Shown one piece after another: positions 1 through 10,012 of a stretch of DNA of 64,000 bases; positions within the stretch are counted from its first letter, which is position 1; each line of letters opens with the position of its first letter. The DNA is from Streptomyces sp. SID12488. GTDB lineage: Bacteria; Actinomycetota; Actinomycetes; Streptomycetales; Streptomycetaceae. A model generated the notes under the pieces. It was given only the letters and a program-made list of their open reading frames with translations. It did no database searches and was not told the origin of the DNA. The translations under genes and the position numbers were made by a program. The stretch lies in NCBI RefSeq assembly GCF_010548275.1, contig NZ_JAAGLT010000003.1, positions 186,001-250,000 on the forward strand, read 5' to 3'.

Positions 1-369
1 GTCGTCGGCCGCGGTGTCACCATCGGCCGCACGATGCCGCTGCTCCTGACCCGGCGCAGTGAGAACGCGACGGTGACGCAGTGCCACACGGGTACGCGTG
101 ACCTGGCCGCCCATCTCCGCCGCGCCGACATCATCGTCGCCGCCGCGGGCTCGCCCCACCTCGTCCGTCCCGAGGACGTGAAGCCGGGCGCCGCCGTCCT
201 CGACGTCGGTGTCTCGCGCAACGACGAGGGCAAGATCGTGGGCGACGTTCACCCGGGCGTCGCCGAGGTCGCCGCCTGGATCTCCCCGAACCCCGGCGGG
301 GTCGGCCCGATGACCCGCGCCCAGCTGCTCGTCAACGTGGTCGAGGCGGCGGAGCGCAGTGTCGGCTGA
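1..369 (+). CDS. folD: FolD bifunctional methylene-THF dehydrogenase/cyclohydrolase, C-terminal part
   Basis: The frame is open from base 1, so the gene starts before the window and about 122 C-terminal residues are seen. FolD interconverts 5,10-methylene-THF, methenyl-THF and 10-formyl-THF in the cytosol, using NADP. Visible family features are the nucleotide-binding stretch [12 protein letters not shown], the [14 protein letters not shown] strand, the VLDVGVSR block and the C-terminal PGGVGPMT motif. The stop overlaps the start of the next gene by 11 bases, so the two are probably co-translated. An internal ATG at 34 is not the real start because homology continues upstream of it. Confidence 0.95.
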   Translation, partial: VVGRGVTIGRTMPLLLTRRSENATVTQCHTGTRDLAAHLRRADIIVAAAGSPHLVRPEDVKPGAAVLDVGVSRNDEGKIVGDVHPGVAEVAAWISPNPGGVGPMTRAQLLVNVVEAAERSVG

Positions 370-883
370 GGCGGAGGACAGGCGGGCGGAGCCCGCGTCG
401 GCGTCCGCGCCGGCATCGGGTGAGGTGCCCGAGCCCACTGTCGTCGACCCCGTCAGCGCGCCGGACGCCGAGGGGCGTCCCCGGCGTACGACGCGTCGCT
501 TCCCCCTCTTCACGCGGGACACCGCGCGACCCGAGGGAGGCGGCCGGGCGGCTTCGGGGGACGCGCCGGCGCCCGTTCGGCAGTGGCCGATCCTCGTCGT
601 GCTGGGCACGGTCGGGATCGGGCTCCTGATGACCGCGCTCGACGTGTTCCGGTACGGGCTGCTGCTGATCGGGGCCGCGCTGCTGGCCGGCGCGGTGCTG
701 CGCTGGGTGGTGCCGGACGTCGGGATGCTCGCCGTACGGTCCCGGTTCACGGACATGGTCACGTACACGGTGCTGGGTACGGCCATCGTGCTGCTGGCGA
801 TGATGGCGCAGCCGAGGCCGTGGCTGACGATCCCGTTCCTGGACGACACGCTGCACTACACGATCAGCAGCCAGGGCGGGTAG
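359..883 (+). CDS. DUF3017 membrane protein downstream of folD
   Basis: This 174-residue protein starts at a GTG that overlaps the folD stop. The first 75 or so residues are charged, Pro/Glu/Arg-rich and probably cytoplasmic. The rest has hydrophobic segments at about 77-98, 99-116 and 134-150, so it is an integral membrane protein. A DUF3017 protein in this position is the usual partner of folD in Streptomyces. Its function is unknown; the overlap points to co-expression with one-carbon metabolism rather than a proven functional link. No enzyme motif was seen. Confidence 0.85.
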   Translation: MSAEAEDRRAEPASASAPASGEVPEPTVVDPVSAPDAEGRPRRTTRRFPLFTRDTARPEGGGRAASGDAPAPVRQWPILVVLGTVGIGLLMTALDVFRYGLLLIGAALLAGAVLRWVVPDVGMLAVRSRFTDMVTYTVLGTAIVLLAMMAQPRPWLTIPFLDDTLHYTISSQGG

Positions 884-979
884 GGCCGTAGACCGTACTT
901 CGGCCCGGCGGGAACCGTTGCACCCTCTGACGTCGTCAAATGCCTCGGACCGGCCGACGAACGCCTAGGAGGACGCGCG

Positions 980-1498
980 ATGAGCGCCTGGCAGCCGCTG
1001 CCGGACGATCTGCCGCCGGAGGTGCGGCACTTCGTCGAGCAGGTGCGGCTCCTCAAGGACCGCACCGGGCTCAGCCTCGCCGCGCTGGGCGCGCGCACCG
1101 CCTACAGCAAGTCCTCCTGGCAGCGGTACCTCAACGCGACCCAGCCGCCGCCTCGGCAGGCGATAGCCGCCCTGTGCCGGGTCGCGGGCCTCACCCCTGC
1201 CGACGCCGAGCGCTTCGGCGTCCGCTGGGAGCTGGCGGTGCAGGCCTGGCCCCGGCCGTCGGCCCCGGATCCGGCGAAGCCGGAGCGGCAGGACGGGGTG
1301 GACGGGGCGGACGGGGTGTACGAGGAGGAGGTGCCCACCCTTCCGTGGTGGGTGGAGTCCGGGACCGGGTCCGCAGGGGTCTCCGGGGTCTCCGGTGAGA
1401 GGCCCGTGGACTCGTCGCGGCGGGTGCTGCTCGTCGCCGTACTCCTCGTGCTGGTGCTCGCGCTCGTCTCTGTGGTCGGCGCTGTCGCTTTTGGTTGA
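980..1498 (+). CDS. Membrane-tethered XRE-type helix-turn-helix protein (short paralogue)
   Basis: A 172-residue protein. Residues 1-90 are an XRE-like domain with the recognition stretch TAYSKSSWQRYLNA. An acidic Gly/Asp linker follows, and one C-terminal hydrophobic helix at about 150-170 (LLVAVLLVLVLALVSVVGAV) ends the protein. The start follows an AGGAGG-like site at 967-973. The N-terminal domain is clearly paralogous to that of the gene at 1901, but the extracellular domain present there is missing. It is probably a regulator held at the membrane; DNA target and signal are unknown. Confidence 0.85.
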   Translation: MSAWQPLPDDLPPEVRHFVEQVRLLKDRTGLSLAALGARTAYSKSSWQRYLNATQPPPRQAIAALCRVAGLTPADAERFGVRWELAVQAWPRPSAPDPAKPERQDGVDGADGVYEEEVPTLPWWVESGTGSAGVSGVSGERPVDSSRRVLLVAVLLVLVLALVSVVGAVAFG

Positions 1499-1900
1499 CG
1501 GTGTTGAGGGAATGTGACATCCATGCGTCCGAAGTGACCGTTCTTGTGCTTTCTGTGGGGCGATGTGTCGATAAGTTCGAGGAACCGCAACCGGGGCGCA
1601 ACGCGACAGGGTTAATGTGGTCAATCGGGGTGGTCCGGGGTGTCCCGCGCGTTATCCAGGGGTTCGGTCGGCCGTGGGGGCTGTCGGTGGAACACTGGAC
1701 CGTAGGCCGGGGGCGTGCAACGGTGCACCTTCAGGCCCGACAATGCTCCTGTGCGCCCCCACCCCGGGAACCGAGATCCTTACTGGGCGCATCCGTGTGG
1801 GTAGTCAGGACAGTCAGGAAAAGGATTCGGCCAAGGGATCCACGGCACCACCACGCACGGGAGAACAACCGGCACGACCGGGGGGAATGAGGGGGAAGCA
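1499..1900. other. Intergenic region between the two XRE paralogues
   Basis: About 400 bases without a convincing gene. Frames that stay open here lack codon bias and family similarity. The stretch is less GC-rich than its surroundings, with several TTGA and AATG patches, and probably carries the promoter of the gene at 1901. I could not pin down -35/-10 boxes with confidence. Confidence 0.5.
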
Positions 1901-3184
1901 ATGCCTCGTTGGAGGGCCTTGCCGGATGAACTGGATCCGCAGGTCAGGGAGTTCGCGAGCCAGCTGCGCAGGCTCGTGGACCGCAGCGGCCTGAACATCG
2001 CGGCGCTGGCCGACCGCACGGGCTACAGCAAGACGTCGTGGGAGCGTTATCTCAACGGCCGGCTGCTCGCGCCCAAGGGTGCGATCGTCGCGCTTGCCGA
2101 GGTCACCGGTACCAATCCTGTGCACCTGACCACGATGTGGGAGCTGGCCGAGCGCGCCTGGAGCCGCTCGGAGATGCGCCACGACATGACGATGGAGGCA
2201 ATCCGGATCTCGCAGGCGCGCGCCGCGCTGGGGGAGTTCGGGGCGACAGCCGTCGAGACGAAGAACGGGAGCGGCAAGAGCGGGCGGTCCGCCCGGAGCG
2301 CGACGGTGACTCCGGGAATCGCCGGACCCGCCGGCGTCTCACCGACCGTGCCGCCGCAGCCGACGGCCACGGAGACCCGCGACTCGGCGGGCGACGTGCG
2401 GGCCGGCGCGGCACGCGGCGGTGTTTCCGGCGGCTCGGTGAGTTCCGCGAGTTCGTCGGGTTCCGTCTCGGCCGAGAGCAACTCGTGGGGCATGGCCGGG
2501 TACCAGGGACCGGCGGCGAGAGGTGGCGCCGGGGGGCGCCCGGCCTCGCCCTCGGGACCGGCCGGATCCTCCGGGGCCTCGGGATTTCCGAGCGCGCCGC
2601 CCTGGACTCCCGGTACGCCCACGGGGGCGCGCGGCGAACCGCCGCAGGACGCCCGGCCGGCCGGCAGCGGCGGATCCGGCGGTTCGCGGCGCAAGCGGCG
2701 GCTCACGATGTTCCTCGCGGGCGTTGTGGGAGCGTCGGTGGTGGTCGCGGCGGCCTGGTTCTTCACAAATCAGGGCGACGACACGCCGGAGGCGAGCAAG
2801 CCGAGCGCCTCTCCGACCACCTCGGTCGGCACGAATCCCGACCTGCCGGTCGGTGTGAAGTGCAGCGGCGCCGCGTGCACCGGCAAGGACCCGGAGAACA
2901 TGGGCTGCGGCGGCGAGCTGGCGCAGACCGCCAACAGCGTCACCGTCGGCACCACACTTGTCGAGGTCCGCTACAGCAAGACCTGCCAGGCGGCGTGGGC
3001 GCGCATCACACAGGCCGCCCCGGGCGACCAGGTCGACGTCACCGCCTCCGGCGCGGCCAAGCAGGCCGGCGCGGTCGACACGGACACCGACGCGTACACG
3101 CCGATGGTGGCCGTGAAGGACGCGGGCGACGCGACGGCGTGCGTCACGCTCAAGGCGACCGGGCAGAAGGGCTGCACGCAGTAA
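1901..3184 (+). CDS. XRE-family protein with transmembrane helix and extracellular DUF2690 domain
   Basis: A 427-residue protein. Residues 1-90 form an XRE HTH domain (DRTGYSKTSWERYLNG). Residues 100-265 are a long low-complexity Gly/Ser/Pro linker. A positive cluster (RRKRRL) precedes one membrane helix at about 270-288. The last 100 residues have paired cysteines (VKCSGAACTGKD, MGCGGELAQ, KTCQAAWAR) typical of DUF2690. The predicted topology is HTH inside and DUF2690 outside, suggesting a one-protein sensor/regulator; this is inferred from architecture only. Two strong hairpins follow the stop, so it is probably monocistronic. Confidence 0.9.
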   Translation: MPRWRALPDELDPQVREFASQLRRLVDRSGLNIAALADRTGYSKTSWERYLNGRLLAPKGAIVALAEVTGTNPVHLTTMWELAERAWSRSEMRHDMTMEAIRISQARAALGEFGATAVETKNGSGKSGRSARSATVTPGIAGPAGVSPTVPPQPTATETRDSAGDVRAGAARGGVSGGSVSSASSSGSVSAESNSWGMAGYQGPAARGGAGGRPASPSGPAGSSGASGFPSAPPWTPGTPTGARGEPPQDARPAGSGGSGGSRRKRRLTMFLAGVVGASVVVAAAWFFTNQGDDTPEASKPSASPTTSVGTNPDLPVGVKCSGAACTGKDPENMGCGGELAQTANSVTVGTTLVEVRYSKTCQAAWARITQAAPGDQVDVTASGAAKQAGAVDTDTDAYTPMVAVKDAGDATACVTLKATGQKGCTQ

Positions 3185-3235
3185 GGCTGTACGCAGTAGG
3201 TCCGCACCCAGTGGGGCGCGGGCCCAGGGCACCCT

Positions 3236-3280
3236 CCCCTCGTACGGAATCGCGGACTCGCGGAATCGCCGTACGAGGGG
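3236..3280 (+). terminator. Hairpin after the DUF2690 gene
   Basis: A 12-bp perfect inverted repeat, CCCCTCGTACGG paired with CCGTACGAGGGG (3236-3247 with 3269-3280), with a 21-base loop. It lies 52 bases after the stop of the preceding gene. There is no T-tract, which is common for Streptomyces terminators. Confidence 0.65.
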
Positions 3281-3348
3281 AATGCCCGGCCCGATTCGGG
3301 GCAGGCGGGGAAGTACCCCCGCGGAGTCCGGCAAGGTCGGTCCCCGTG

Positions 3349-3393
3349 CGACGGCCGCTCGTCCCCTCTCCCCCCCCGGACGAGCGGCCGTCG
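3349..3393 (+). terminator. Strong hairpin terminator upstream of mdh
   Basis: A 16-bp perfect stem, CGACGGCCGCTCGTCC (3349-3364) with GGACGAGCGGCCGTCG (3378-3393), around a C-rich 13-base loop and followed by a short GTTTG. Together with the hairpin at 3236 it insulates mdh from the upstream gene. Confidence 0.75.
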
Positions 3394-3500
3394 TTTGCCG
3401 TGACACCCTGAACGCGCACGGCGAACGCGACTCCGCGAACTCGGCTCTGTGGGGTGGGCCACACGGGACCCGTACATCCGGGATCCCGGATGCGCGATAG

Positions 3501-4580
<1,080 letters not shown>

Positions 4581-4599
4581 GCCCCAACAGCTCTTCTCA

Positions 4600-4634
4600 C
4601 GAGCCCCGTTCAGGCTTCGGCCGGACGGGGCTCG
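4600..4634 (+). terminator. mdh terminator
   Basis: Inverted repeat CGAGCCCCGT (4600-4609) with ACGGGGCTCG (4625-4634), beginning 20 bases after the mdh stop. There is no poly-T. Confidence 0.7.
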
Positions 4635-4787
4635 GGTGTGTCCGGCTCCGCCCGCGCCGCCTCCGCCTTCGTGAGCGGGGCCCGTCGGCCCTGACAATCC
4701 GCTGTCCCCGGAACGTCCGTACCTCTATGCTGATGGGCTGTCAACTGGCCCTTTTGTAAGGGCCGTTACACGCATCGGGGGAGTCGC

Positions 4788-6569
4788 GTGAGTACCGCAC
4801 ACGTGCCGCAGCAACCACAGCCGACACCAGCCGTACCACCCGCACCGGCGCCCACACCACCGCACGCCAGTGAGGCCACCCGGCTGCTGTGCGCCGGCAC
4901 CTATCTGGACTCCGGATACCGCGACCGGGTCATCGAGGAACTGCACCTCAACGAACAGCGGATCGTGGCGCCCTCACTCGGCTTCGACGCGGCCCGCGTC
5001 CTCGCGCACGCCCTGCGGGCCAGACGCCAGGAGCTGATGTGGGCCGGGGCGATCCTGGGGCTGTGGGTGATCGGCGCGGCGCTGACCGGCGGTCTGCTGG
5101 CCCTCTTCCTGCTTCCCGTCGTGTACATCGCGGTCGGGTCCTGGATCCGGGGCCGTGCCGCGTACCCGCCCCTGTACCGGCGGGTGCCCGCCTTCCTGCT
5201 CCGCTGGTGGGGCCGGTTCCTGTTCGCGGTGCTACTGCTCCTCACGGCGGCCGTCGCGTTCGGCGTCCTCGACAACGACTCGTCGAGCGGCTCGTCCTCC
5301 GGTTCGTACGACTCCGGCCTCTACGGCGGCAACGCCTTCTCCGACTCGCCGAGCGCGTCCGACGTACTGGTGCCGTCCAGCGACAACGTCGACAGCCTGA
5401 TCAACCCCTGGCAGGCCTGGATCACGTTCGCGATGTTCGCCCTGATCGCGCTGTGCGTGGCCGCGCAGCGGGGCCAGTTCGCCAAGGCGCTGGCCGCGGA
5501 ACTGTCCCCGCAGCGCTTCCCGGACGCCGCCTCGGACCCGGCCGAGCAGGCCGAGGGGCTGCGGTTCCAGCGGCTGAAGGACCGTATCCGGCTCGAACAG
5601 CACGCGCCGTTGATCATGTATAACGAGGCGCGGCCGTTCCGAGGGGCGGGCGCGGCCTACCAGACGTGGGTCCTCGCCGTGGAGTTGCGGCCCGACGCGA
5701 TGAAGAAGCAGCAGCCGCTCGGCAACCGAGTCGTACTGGAGAAGATCCGGCCGCTGATCGAACAGCTGCGGCTGCCCGCTGAGTACGCCGGTCAGCTCGG
5801 GCGGGACCGGCTGCGCCGGCTGGAGATCGACGAGTGCGTGTTCCTGCCCGCCGAGGGGATCCTGCGGCGCGACGAGGCGCCGTACAACCCGCAGGCTTTC
5901 GAGGATCACCGGGCGCGCGCGGTGGAGGAGGGTGCCGAGAAGAGACGTCATTTCCTGCGCATCCGCGTCGGCGGCTGGGAGGAGGAGCTGGTCGTCACGG
6001 TCTTCGTGCGCATCCATACCCAGGGCCGCATGCTCACCCTGGAGGTCGCCCCGCACGTCCTGACGCCGGTGCGCGAGGACTTCAAGAACGCCGACCGCGC
6101 CGCACACCGCTTCCGCCACAACAACGCGCTCGGCAAGGGCGCCTGGGCCGTCGCGCAGGTCCCCGGCTCCGTGGCCCGCTCACTGGTGACGCTCGGCAAG
6201 GGCCTGCTGTACGTCTGGCGGCTGCTGACCGGCGGGTACGCAGGGGCGCTGCCCGACGGGCCGAGCCTGTCCGTGCGGGAGCTGGGCTCCGTACCCCTCG
6301 GGTCCGACTTCCAGGAGATGGACGTCCTGCGCTACCTGAAGAACGTGCAGGACCGGGTGGCGAACGGGGTGCGGATCGCGCTGGCCGAATCCGGTTACCA
6401 GACCGGCGAGTTCATGCAGAAGATCACCACCATCAACAACAACGGCGACGTGACGAACAATTTCGCCCGCGTCGACAACAGCACCTTCGCTATCGGCAGT
6501 AACGCCACTGCCTCCTCCACGACCGGCGGCGCCGCGCCGCAGACGGGATCCGGCACCGATGGCCACTGA
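4788..6569 (+). CDS. Conserved polytopic membrane protein of unknown function ending in a GDV...NSTFAIGS motif
   Basis: A 593-residue protein from a GTG start. The N-terminus is Pro-rich. Hydrophobic segments lie at about 83-120, 138-162 and 208-228, followed by a large soluble region at about 235-550 with charged helices and no motif I recognise. The last 45 residues change character to an Asn/Thr-rich tail, INNNGDVTNN followed by DNSTFAIGSNA. The same core, GDVSHSTFAVGSHA, opens the next protein, whose gene overlaps this one by 11 bases. I do not recognise the family; the shared motif is the best clue to a joint function. Confidence 0.85.
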   Translation: MSTAHVPQQPQPTPAVPPAPAPTPPHASEATRLLCAGTYLDSGYRDRVIEELHLNEQRIVAPSLGFDAARVLAHALRARRQELMWAGAILGLWVIGAALTGGLLALFLLPVVYIAVGSWIRGRAAYPPLYRRVPAFLLRWWGRFLFAVLLLLTAAVAFGVLDNDSSSGSSSGSYDSGLYGGNAFSDSPSASDVLVPSSDNVDSLINPWQAWITFAMFALIALCVAAQRGQFAKALAAELSPQRFPDAASDPAEQAEGLRFQRLKDRIRLEQHAPLIMYNEARPFRGAGAAYQTWVLAVELRPDAMKKQQPLGNRVVLEKIRPLIEQLRLPAEYAGQLGRDRLRRLEIDECVFLPAEGILRRDEAPYNPQAFEDHRARAVEEGAEKRRHFLRIRVGGWEEELVVTVFVRIHTQGRMLTLEVAPHVLTPVREDFKNADRAAHRFRHNNALGKGAWAVAQVPGSVARSLVTLGKGLLYVWRLLTGGYAGALPDGPSLSVRELGSVPLGSDFQEMDVLRYLKNVQDRVANGVRIALAESGYQTGEFMQKITTINNNGDVTNNFARVDNSTFAIGSNATASSTTGGAAPQTGSGTDGH

Positions 6570-6957
6570 TGAACCGAACGAACTGAACTCACCGAACGAA
6601 CTGAATGCACCGAACGAACCGAGCGTCAGCATCGGTGATGTCTCGCACAGCACCTTCGCCGTCGGCAGCCACGCGCGTGCCGTCGCCCACCACGGCACGG
6701 CTCCCCAGCGCGACGAGGCGGCCGAGGAACTCCTGAAGGCGGTACGCGAGTTGCGCGCCGACCTGACGCGGGTGCGCGCCAGCGAGGAGACGGAGGCACT
6801 GAGTACGGCCCTGGCGGAGACGGAGGAGGAGATCACCCGCACCGGCCGGGCGGCTCCCACGCGCCGGGAAAGACTGCGGGAGCTGCTCACCGACTCCCAG
6901 ACCCTGCTGAACGTGCTCGCCTCGGCCGGTGCCGTGGCGGCCCTCCTGGGGATGTGA
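6559..6957 (+). CDS. Small coiled-coil protein sharing the STFAxGS motif with its upstream partner
   Basis: A 132-residue protein whose ATG lies inside the end of the previous gene, implying translational coupling. Residues 5-20 contain a repeated PNEL/PNEP pattern. Residues 21-40 carry GDVSHSTFAVGSHARA. Residues 45-110 are a charged, probably coiled-coil helical region, and a short hydrophobic helix ends the protein (LLNVLASAGAVAALLGM). It resembles the small effector-associated proteins of actinomycetes in overall design, but I cannot assign a family. No catalytic motif is visible. Confidence 0.75.
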   Translation: MATDEPNELNSPNELNAPNEPSVSIGDVSHSTFAVGSHARAVAHHGTAPQRDEAAEELLKAVRELRADLTRVRASEETEALSTALAETEEEITRTGRAAPTRRERLRELLTDSQTLLNVLASAGAVAALLGM

Positions 6958-6967
6958 GGGGACCACG

Positions 6968-8122
6968 ATGAGCGGGGGATCGCGGTACTGGAACGAGGAG
7001 ACCCAGCGCTGGGAGGACACCGGGAGCCACGGCGGCGCTCAGACGACTCCACCACCACCACCTCGACCGAACTTCCTGCCGACCGGCCCGGGACCGGGAC
7101 CGGGACCGGGACCGGCGGGATCGGACGACGCGTCGGTGTCCGGGCCACCGGCAGCCGATCCGGCGGGTGCGAGTGCGGGTGAGTGGCCGCCTGCGCCCGC
7201 GCCGGCCGAGGCGCCCACGGTGTCCGCGCCCGTCGGGTGGCCGGGAGCCGCAGCGCAGGGCGTCTGGCCGACGCCGACTTTTGGAGAGGCCACGGCGGAC
7301 GACGTCGGCCGCCCTCCTTCCGGTGAGGGGGCGAACGCGTCCTGGCCGCCCGCCGGTCCGCCCGCCGCGCCCGTAGGCACCGGTGGCCAGAGACGGCGGC
7401 TCATGCGGTCCGTGCTCATCGGCGCTGCCGTCGTCGCCGTCGCCGCGAGCCTGGTGCTGACCTTCCTGGTCGGCCGCGGAGACGACGACAAGGACAAACG
7501 GACGACCACGGCCCACGAGTCCACGGCGTCCCCGACATCCCCGACGCCCGTCACGTCGGAGCCGACGGACATGACCGGGTCGCCCGCCGAGGGCACGGCC
7601 TCGCCCTCCGTGTCCGCGTTCGCGTCCGAACCGCCCGTCGGCTACGCGGTGTACGCGGACCAGGAGGGCTTCCGGATCGCACTCCCCCAGGGGTGGACAC
7701 GCACCACGGTGGACTCCTCGTACGGCATCCGTGTGGTCAACTACCGCAGTTCGGACCGCGCCCGCCGGATTCAGGTGTACCAGGTGTCGGAGCCGTCGCC
7801 GGCCGAGTCGTTCGAGCTGTATCTCTCGGACGAGACGGCGAAGGCGCCCGGTTTCGCGAAGCTCGGCCTGGAGACCCTCGACGACGGCACCTTCACGGGA
7901 TCCCGGCTGGAGTATCTGGCCGACTCGATACGGGGCGAACCCGACCCCGGCACCTGGCACGTCTACGACGAGCGTTTCGTGGCCTCGGACAGCAACATCT
8001 ACGCCATCGCCGCGTACGGCCCGGACTCGGACGGCCGCGACGACGAACTGGAACTCCTCAACACGGCGTTGGCCTGGTTCTGCCCGCCCTTCGGCGCCTG
8101 CGACGAGGTGGGACAGGACTGA
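6968..8122 (+). CDS. Single-pass membrane protein with proline-rich cytoplasmic arm and extracellular domain
   Basis: 384 residues, with the start taken at ATG 6968, 10 bases after the previous stop. The N-terminus holds SRYWNEETQRWED, a short motif found at the start of many Streptomyces membrane proteins. A PGPGPG-rich disordered arm runs to about 140, one helix lies at 147-167, a Thr/Ser-rich stalk follows, and a folded domain of about 160 residues (from YADQEGFRIALPQGW to the C-terminus) is predicted outside. Similar domains sit on the outside of some actinobacterial Ser/Thr kinases. The ligand is unknown. It is probably co-transcribed with the two genes upstream. Confidence 0.8.
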   Translation: MSGGSRYWNEETQRWEDTGSHGGAQTTPPPPPRPNFLPTGPGPGPGPGPAGSDDASVSGPPAADPAGASAGEWPPAPAPAEAPTVSAPVGWPGAAAQGVWPTPTFGEATADDVGRPPSGEGANASWPPAGPPAAPVGTGGQRRRLMRSVLIGAAVVAVAASLVLTFLVGRGDDDKDKRTTTAHESTASPTSPTPVTSEPTDMTGSPAEGTASPSVSAFASEPPVGYAVYADQEGFRIALPQGWTRTTVDSSYGIRVVNYRSSDRARRIQVYQVSEPSPAESFELYLSDETAKAPGFAKLGLETLDDGTFTGSRLEYLADSIRGEPDPGTWHVYDERFVASDSNIYAIAAYGPDSDGRDDELELLNTALAWFCPPFGACDEVGQD

Positions 8123-8215
8123 CGGAGTGTGGATTCCACAGGATTCCACAGCTGAGACCCCCTGAATTCGGTGAAATCGGGTGTCTGGCAGGGCCGTTGT
8201 GTGCACGCTCAGTGC

Positions 8216-9352
8216 ATGACCGACTACAGGGATGATGTTCCGGCGTATCTGACGATCCGTGTCACCGCCCAGGAGGGCCCGATCGCGGCCTTCGCGGAGC
8301 AGGAGGCGGGGGAGGCCGCGCGGCGGTATCCCGACCTGATGGGGCTGGGCATCCCGGAGTTCTTCCATGCCAGGGAGTGTGAGACAGGCGGCTGGGAGCT
8401 CTACGGCTACGGCAGCGACACCCCGCAGGGCTCCCGGGACTCCCTCGGCTCGGTGTTCCGGCTGCGCGCCAGCGAGGCGGAGGACGCCGGGGACGAGGTC
8501 GCCCGGCGCAAGTGGATGGCGGCGGCGGTACGCATGGACCGGGAGGTCGTGAACGACGTGCGGGTGCGCGGCGAGCGATTCCGGATCGTGCGCGCCTCCC
8601 GCTTCGTCCGGATGGGGCCGAACGGGCCCGAGCCGCCCCGCCCCTCCGACCCCGACCCGGCGGAGGTCGGCGAGGCGTACCGGGTGGGACCGCGCACCAA
8701 GGGTTTCGTGGTCGACCCCATCACCGGTACCGGGCTGTCCGACGGCATCCTCAAACTGGACCTCATCCAGTTCGTCGGCATCGCGCCCGGCGCACCGCAG
8801 GCGGTCCGGGACGAGGCGCGACGGGCACTCCACACGCACCCGGGCGGGGTCCTGCTGCCCGCCGTCTACATGATCTCCGAGCGGGTGGACGGGAGTTGGC
8901 GTGCGCACAACCCCGGCTCCTCCGACTCCACACCCCAGGGCGCGCGGGACTCCCTGGCCTACTGGCTGCGCGTGATGGCCCCCTTCACCCTGAGGCTGAG
9001 TGAGGAGAAGGCAGCGGAGTACGCCCTGATCGCCGACCACGTCGACGAGAAGCGTTCCAACGGCGCGACTGTCGACGGCATCCGCTACCGCGTCACCCGG
9101 GTCGAGCGCCTGATCAGGGTCGGCCCCGACGGCCCCGAGGGCCCGCGCCCCTCCGACTTCGACCCCGAACCGCCCGTCGACGTGCAGACACGCCGGCTCA
9201 AGGAACAGGGCCTGTGGAAGGAAGAGGACGACGAGCCCGTCCAACTCAGCCAACGCAGCATGGAGTTGAAGAGCCGCTGGGAGGCGGAGGAGGAGCGGCG
9301 ACGGGTGGCGCGCGAGAGGAAGCAGGCGAAAAAGGGCACGGTGGAGGGGTGA
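8216..9352 (+). CDS. DUF5954 family protein
   Basis: A 378-residue soluble protein. The ATG at 8216 was preferred over an upstream GTG at 8171 because similarity begins with YLTIRVTAQEGPIAAFAEQEA. The protein is internally duplicated: an SDTPQGSRDSLGS block and RIVRASRFVRMGPNGPEPPRPSD in the first half recur as SDSTPQGARDSLAY and YRVTRVERLIRVGPDGPEGPRPSD in the second. The C-terminus is a highly charged helix. The family is confined to actinomycetes and has no assigned function; I recognise it from general pattern, not from a search. Confidence 0.75.
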   Translation: MTDYRDDVPAYLTIRVTAQEGPIAAFAEQEAGEAARRYPDLMGLGIPEFFHARECETGGWELYGYGSDTPQGSRDSLGSVFRLRASEAEDAGDEVARRKWMAAAVRMDREVVNDVRVRGERFRIVRASRFVRMGPNGPEPPRPSDPDPAEVGEAYRVGPRTKGFVVDPITGTGLSDGILKLDLIQFVGIAPGAPQAVRDEARRALHTHPGGVLLPAVYMISERVDGSWRAHNPGSSDSTPQGARDSLAYWLRVMAPFTLRLSEEKAAEYALIADHVDEKRSNGATVDGIRYRVTRVERLIRVGPDGPEGPRPSDFDPEPPVDVQTRRLKEQGLWKEEDDEPVQLSQRSMELKSRWEAEEERRRVARERKQAKKGTVEG

Positions 9353-9423
9353 GCGAGTAGGGAGGTCTACCGGGGCGGGCCTCCGTACGTTCACGGACTA
9401 CGCGGTCTGGGAGCCCCCGCCGG

Positions 9424-9903
9424 TCAGCCTGTTGACGGGGCCGGCCTGACAGTGACCAGGAGTGGCGCACGGACGCCGAGCCGGGCGGCGGAGTCGGCGA
9501 CGACCTCCGCCAGCCAGCCGATCGCGTCGCACGACCACTCGGCGAGTTCTCCGCGCAGCACCACGCCATGCACGGCCGGGCCGTTCCAGAAGCTGTCGTG
9601 GAACGGCGGGGCGAGGGCCGGTTCCGTGACGCCTCCGCCGGTGACGTCGTGGGACTCGCACACGAACACGTCCTGGCCCAGGCAACCCAGGTCGTCGGTG
9701 AGTTGCTTCGCGACAGCGAGGACAGAGGGGTCGCGACCGCTGCTGACGCCGACCTCCACAAGTGTCCGCGCTCGCGGATCGCGCTCGGCGAACCAGTCGA
9801 CCGTGCGCATGGACAGCACGGTCGCGTACGGCGGACGTGACGAGGCGTCGAGCCCGTCGACCGGCATGAGGATCTGTACGGCGGAGAGCCGCAGTGTGCC
9901 CAC
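9424..9903 (-). CDS. Hypothetical protein divergent from the AhpD-like gene
   Basis: 159 residues from a GTG at 9903, or 147 from the ATG at 9867. It has good codon bias and a compact alpha/beta-looking sequence (RTLVEVGVSSGRDPSVLAVAKQLTDDLG), with no signal peptide or membrane segment. No family was recognised. It shares a short, less GC-rich promoter region with the rightward gene at 10013, so the two may be co-regulated. Confidence 0.6.
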   Translation of the reverse strand: MGTLRLSAVQILMPVDGLDASSRPPYATVLSMRTVDWFAERDPRARTLVEVGVSSGRDPSVLAVAKQLTDDLGCLGQDVFVCESHDVTGGGVTEPALAPPFHDSFWNGPAVHGVVLRGELAEWSCDAIGWLAEVVADSAARLGVRAPLLVTVRPAPSTG

Positions 9904-10012
9904 CCGTACTGCTGTGCTCTGTCACGTCGGCTCCTATTCCGTTTCCGATATTTTCCGTCAGTTCCTTCAGCTTGCTGATCCCGGAGTACTTTTCAGCGTA
10001 TACAGTAATCCC

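Noticed and set aside
6887..9394. Very long open frame on the minus strand across three rightward genes
   Set aside because: It is the antisense shadow of high-GC coding sequence; the protein is Arg/Gly/Pro/His-rich with no domain, whereas the plus-strand frames have recognisable domains and starts.
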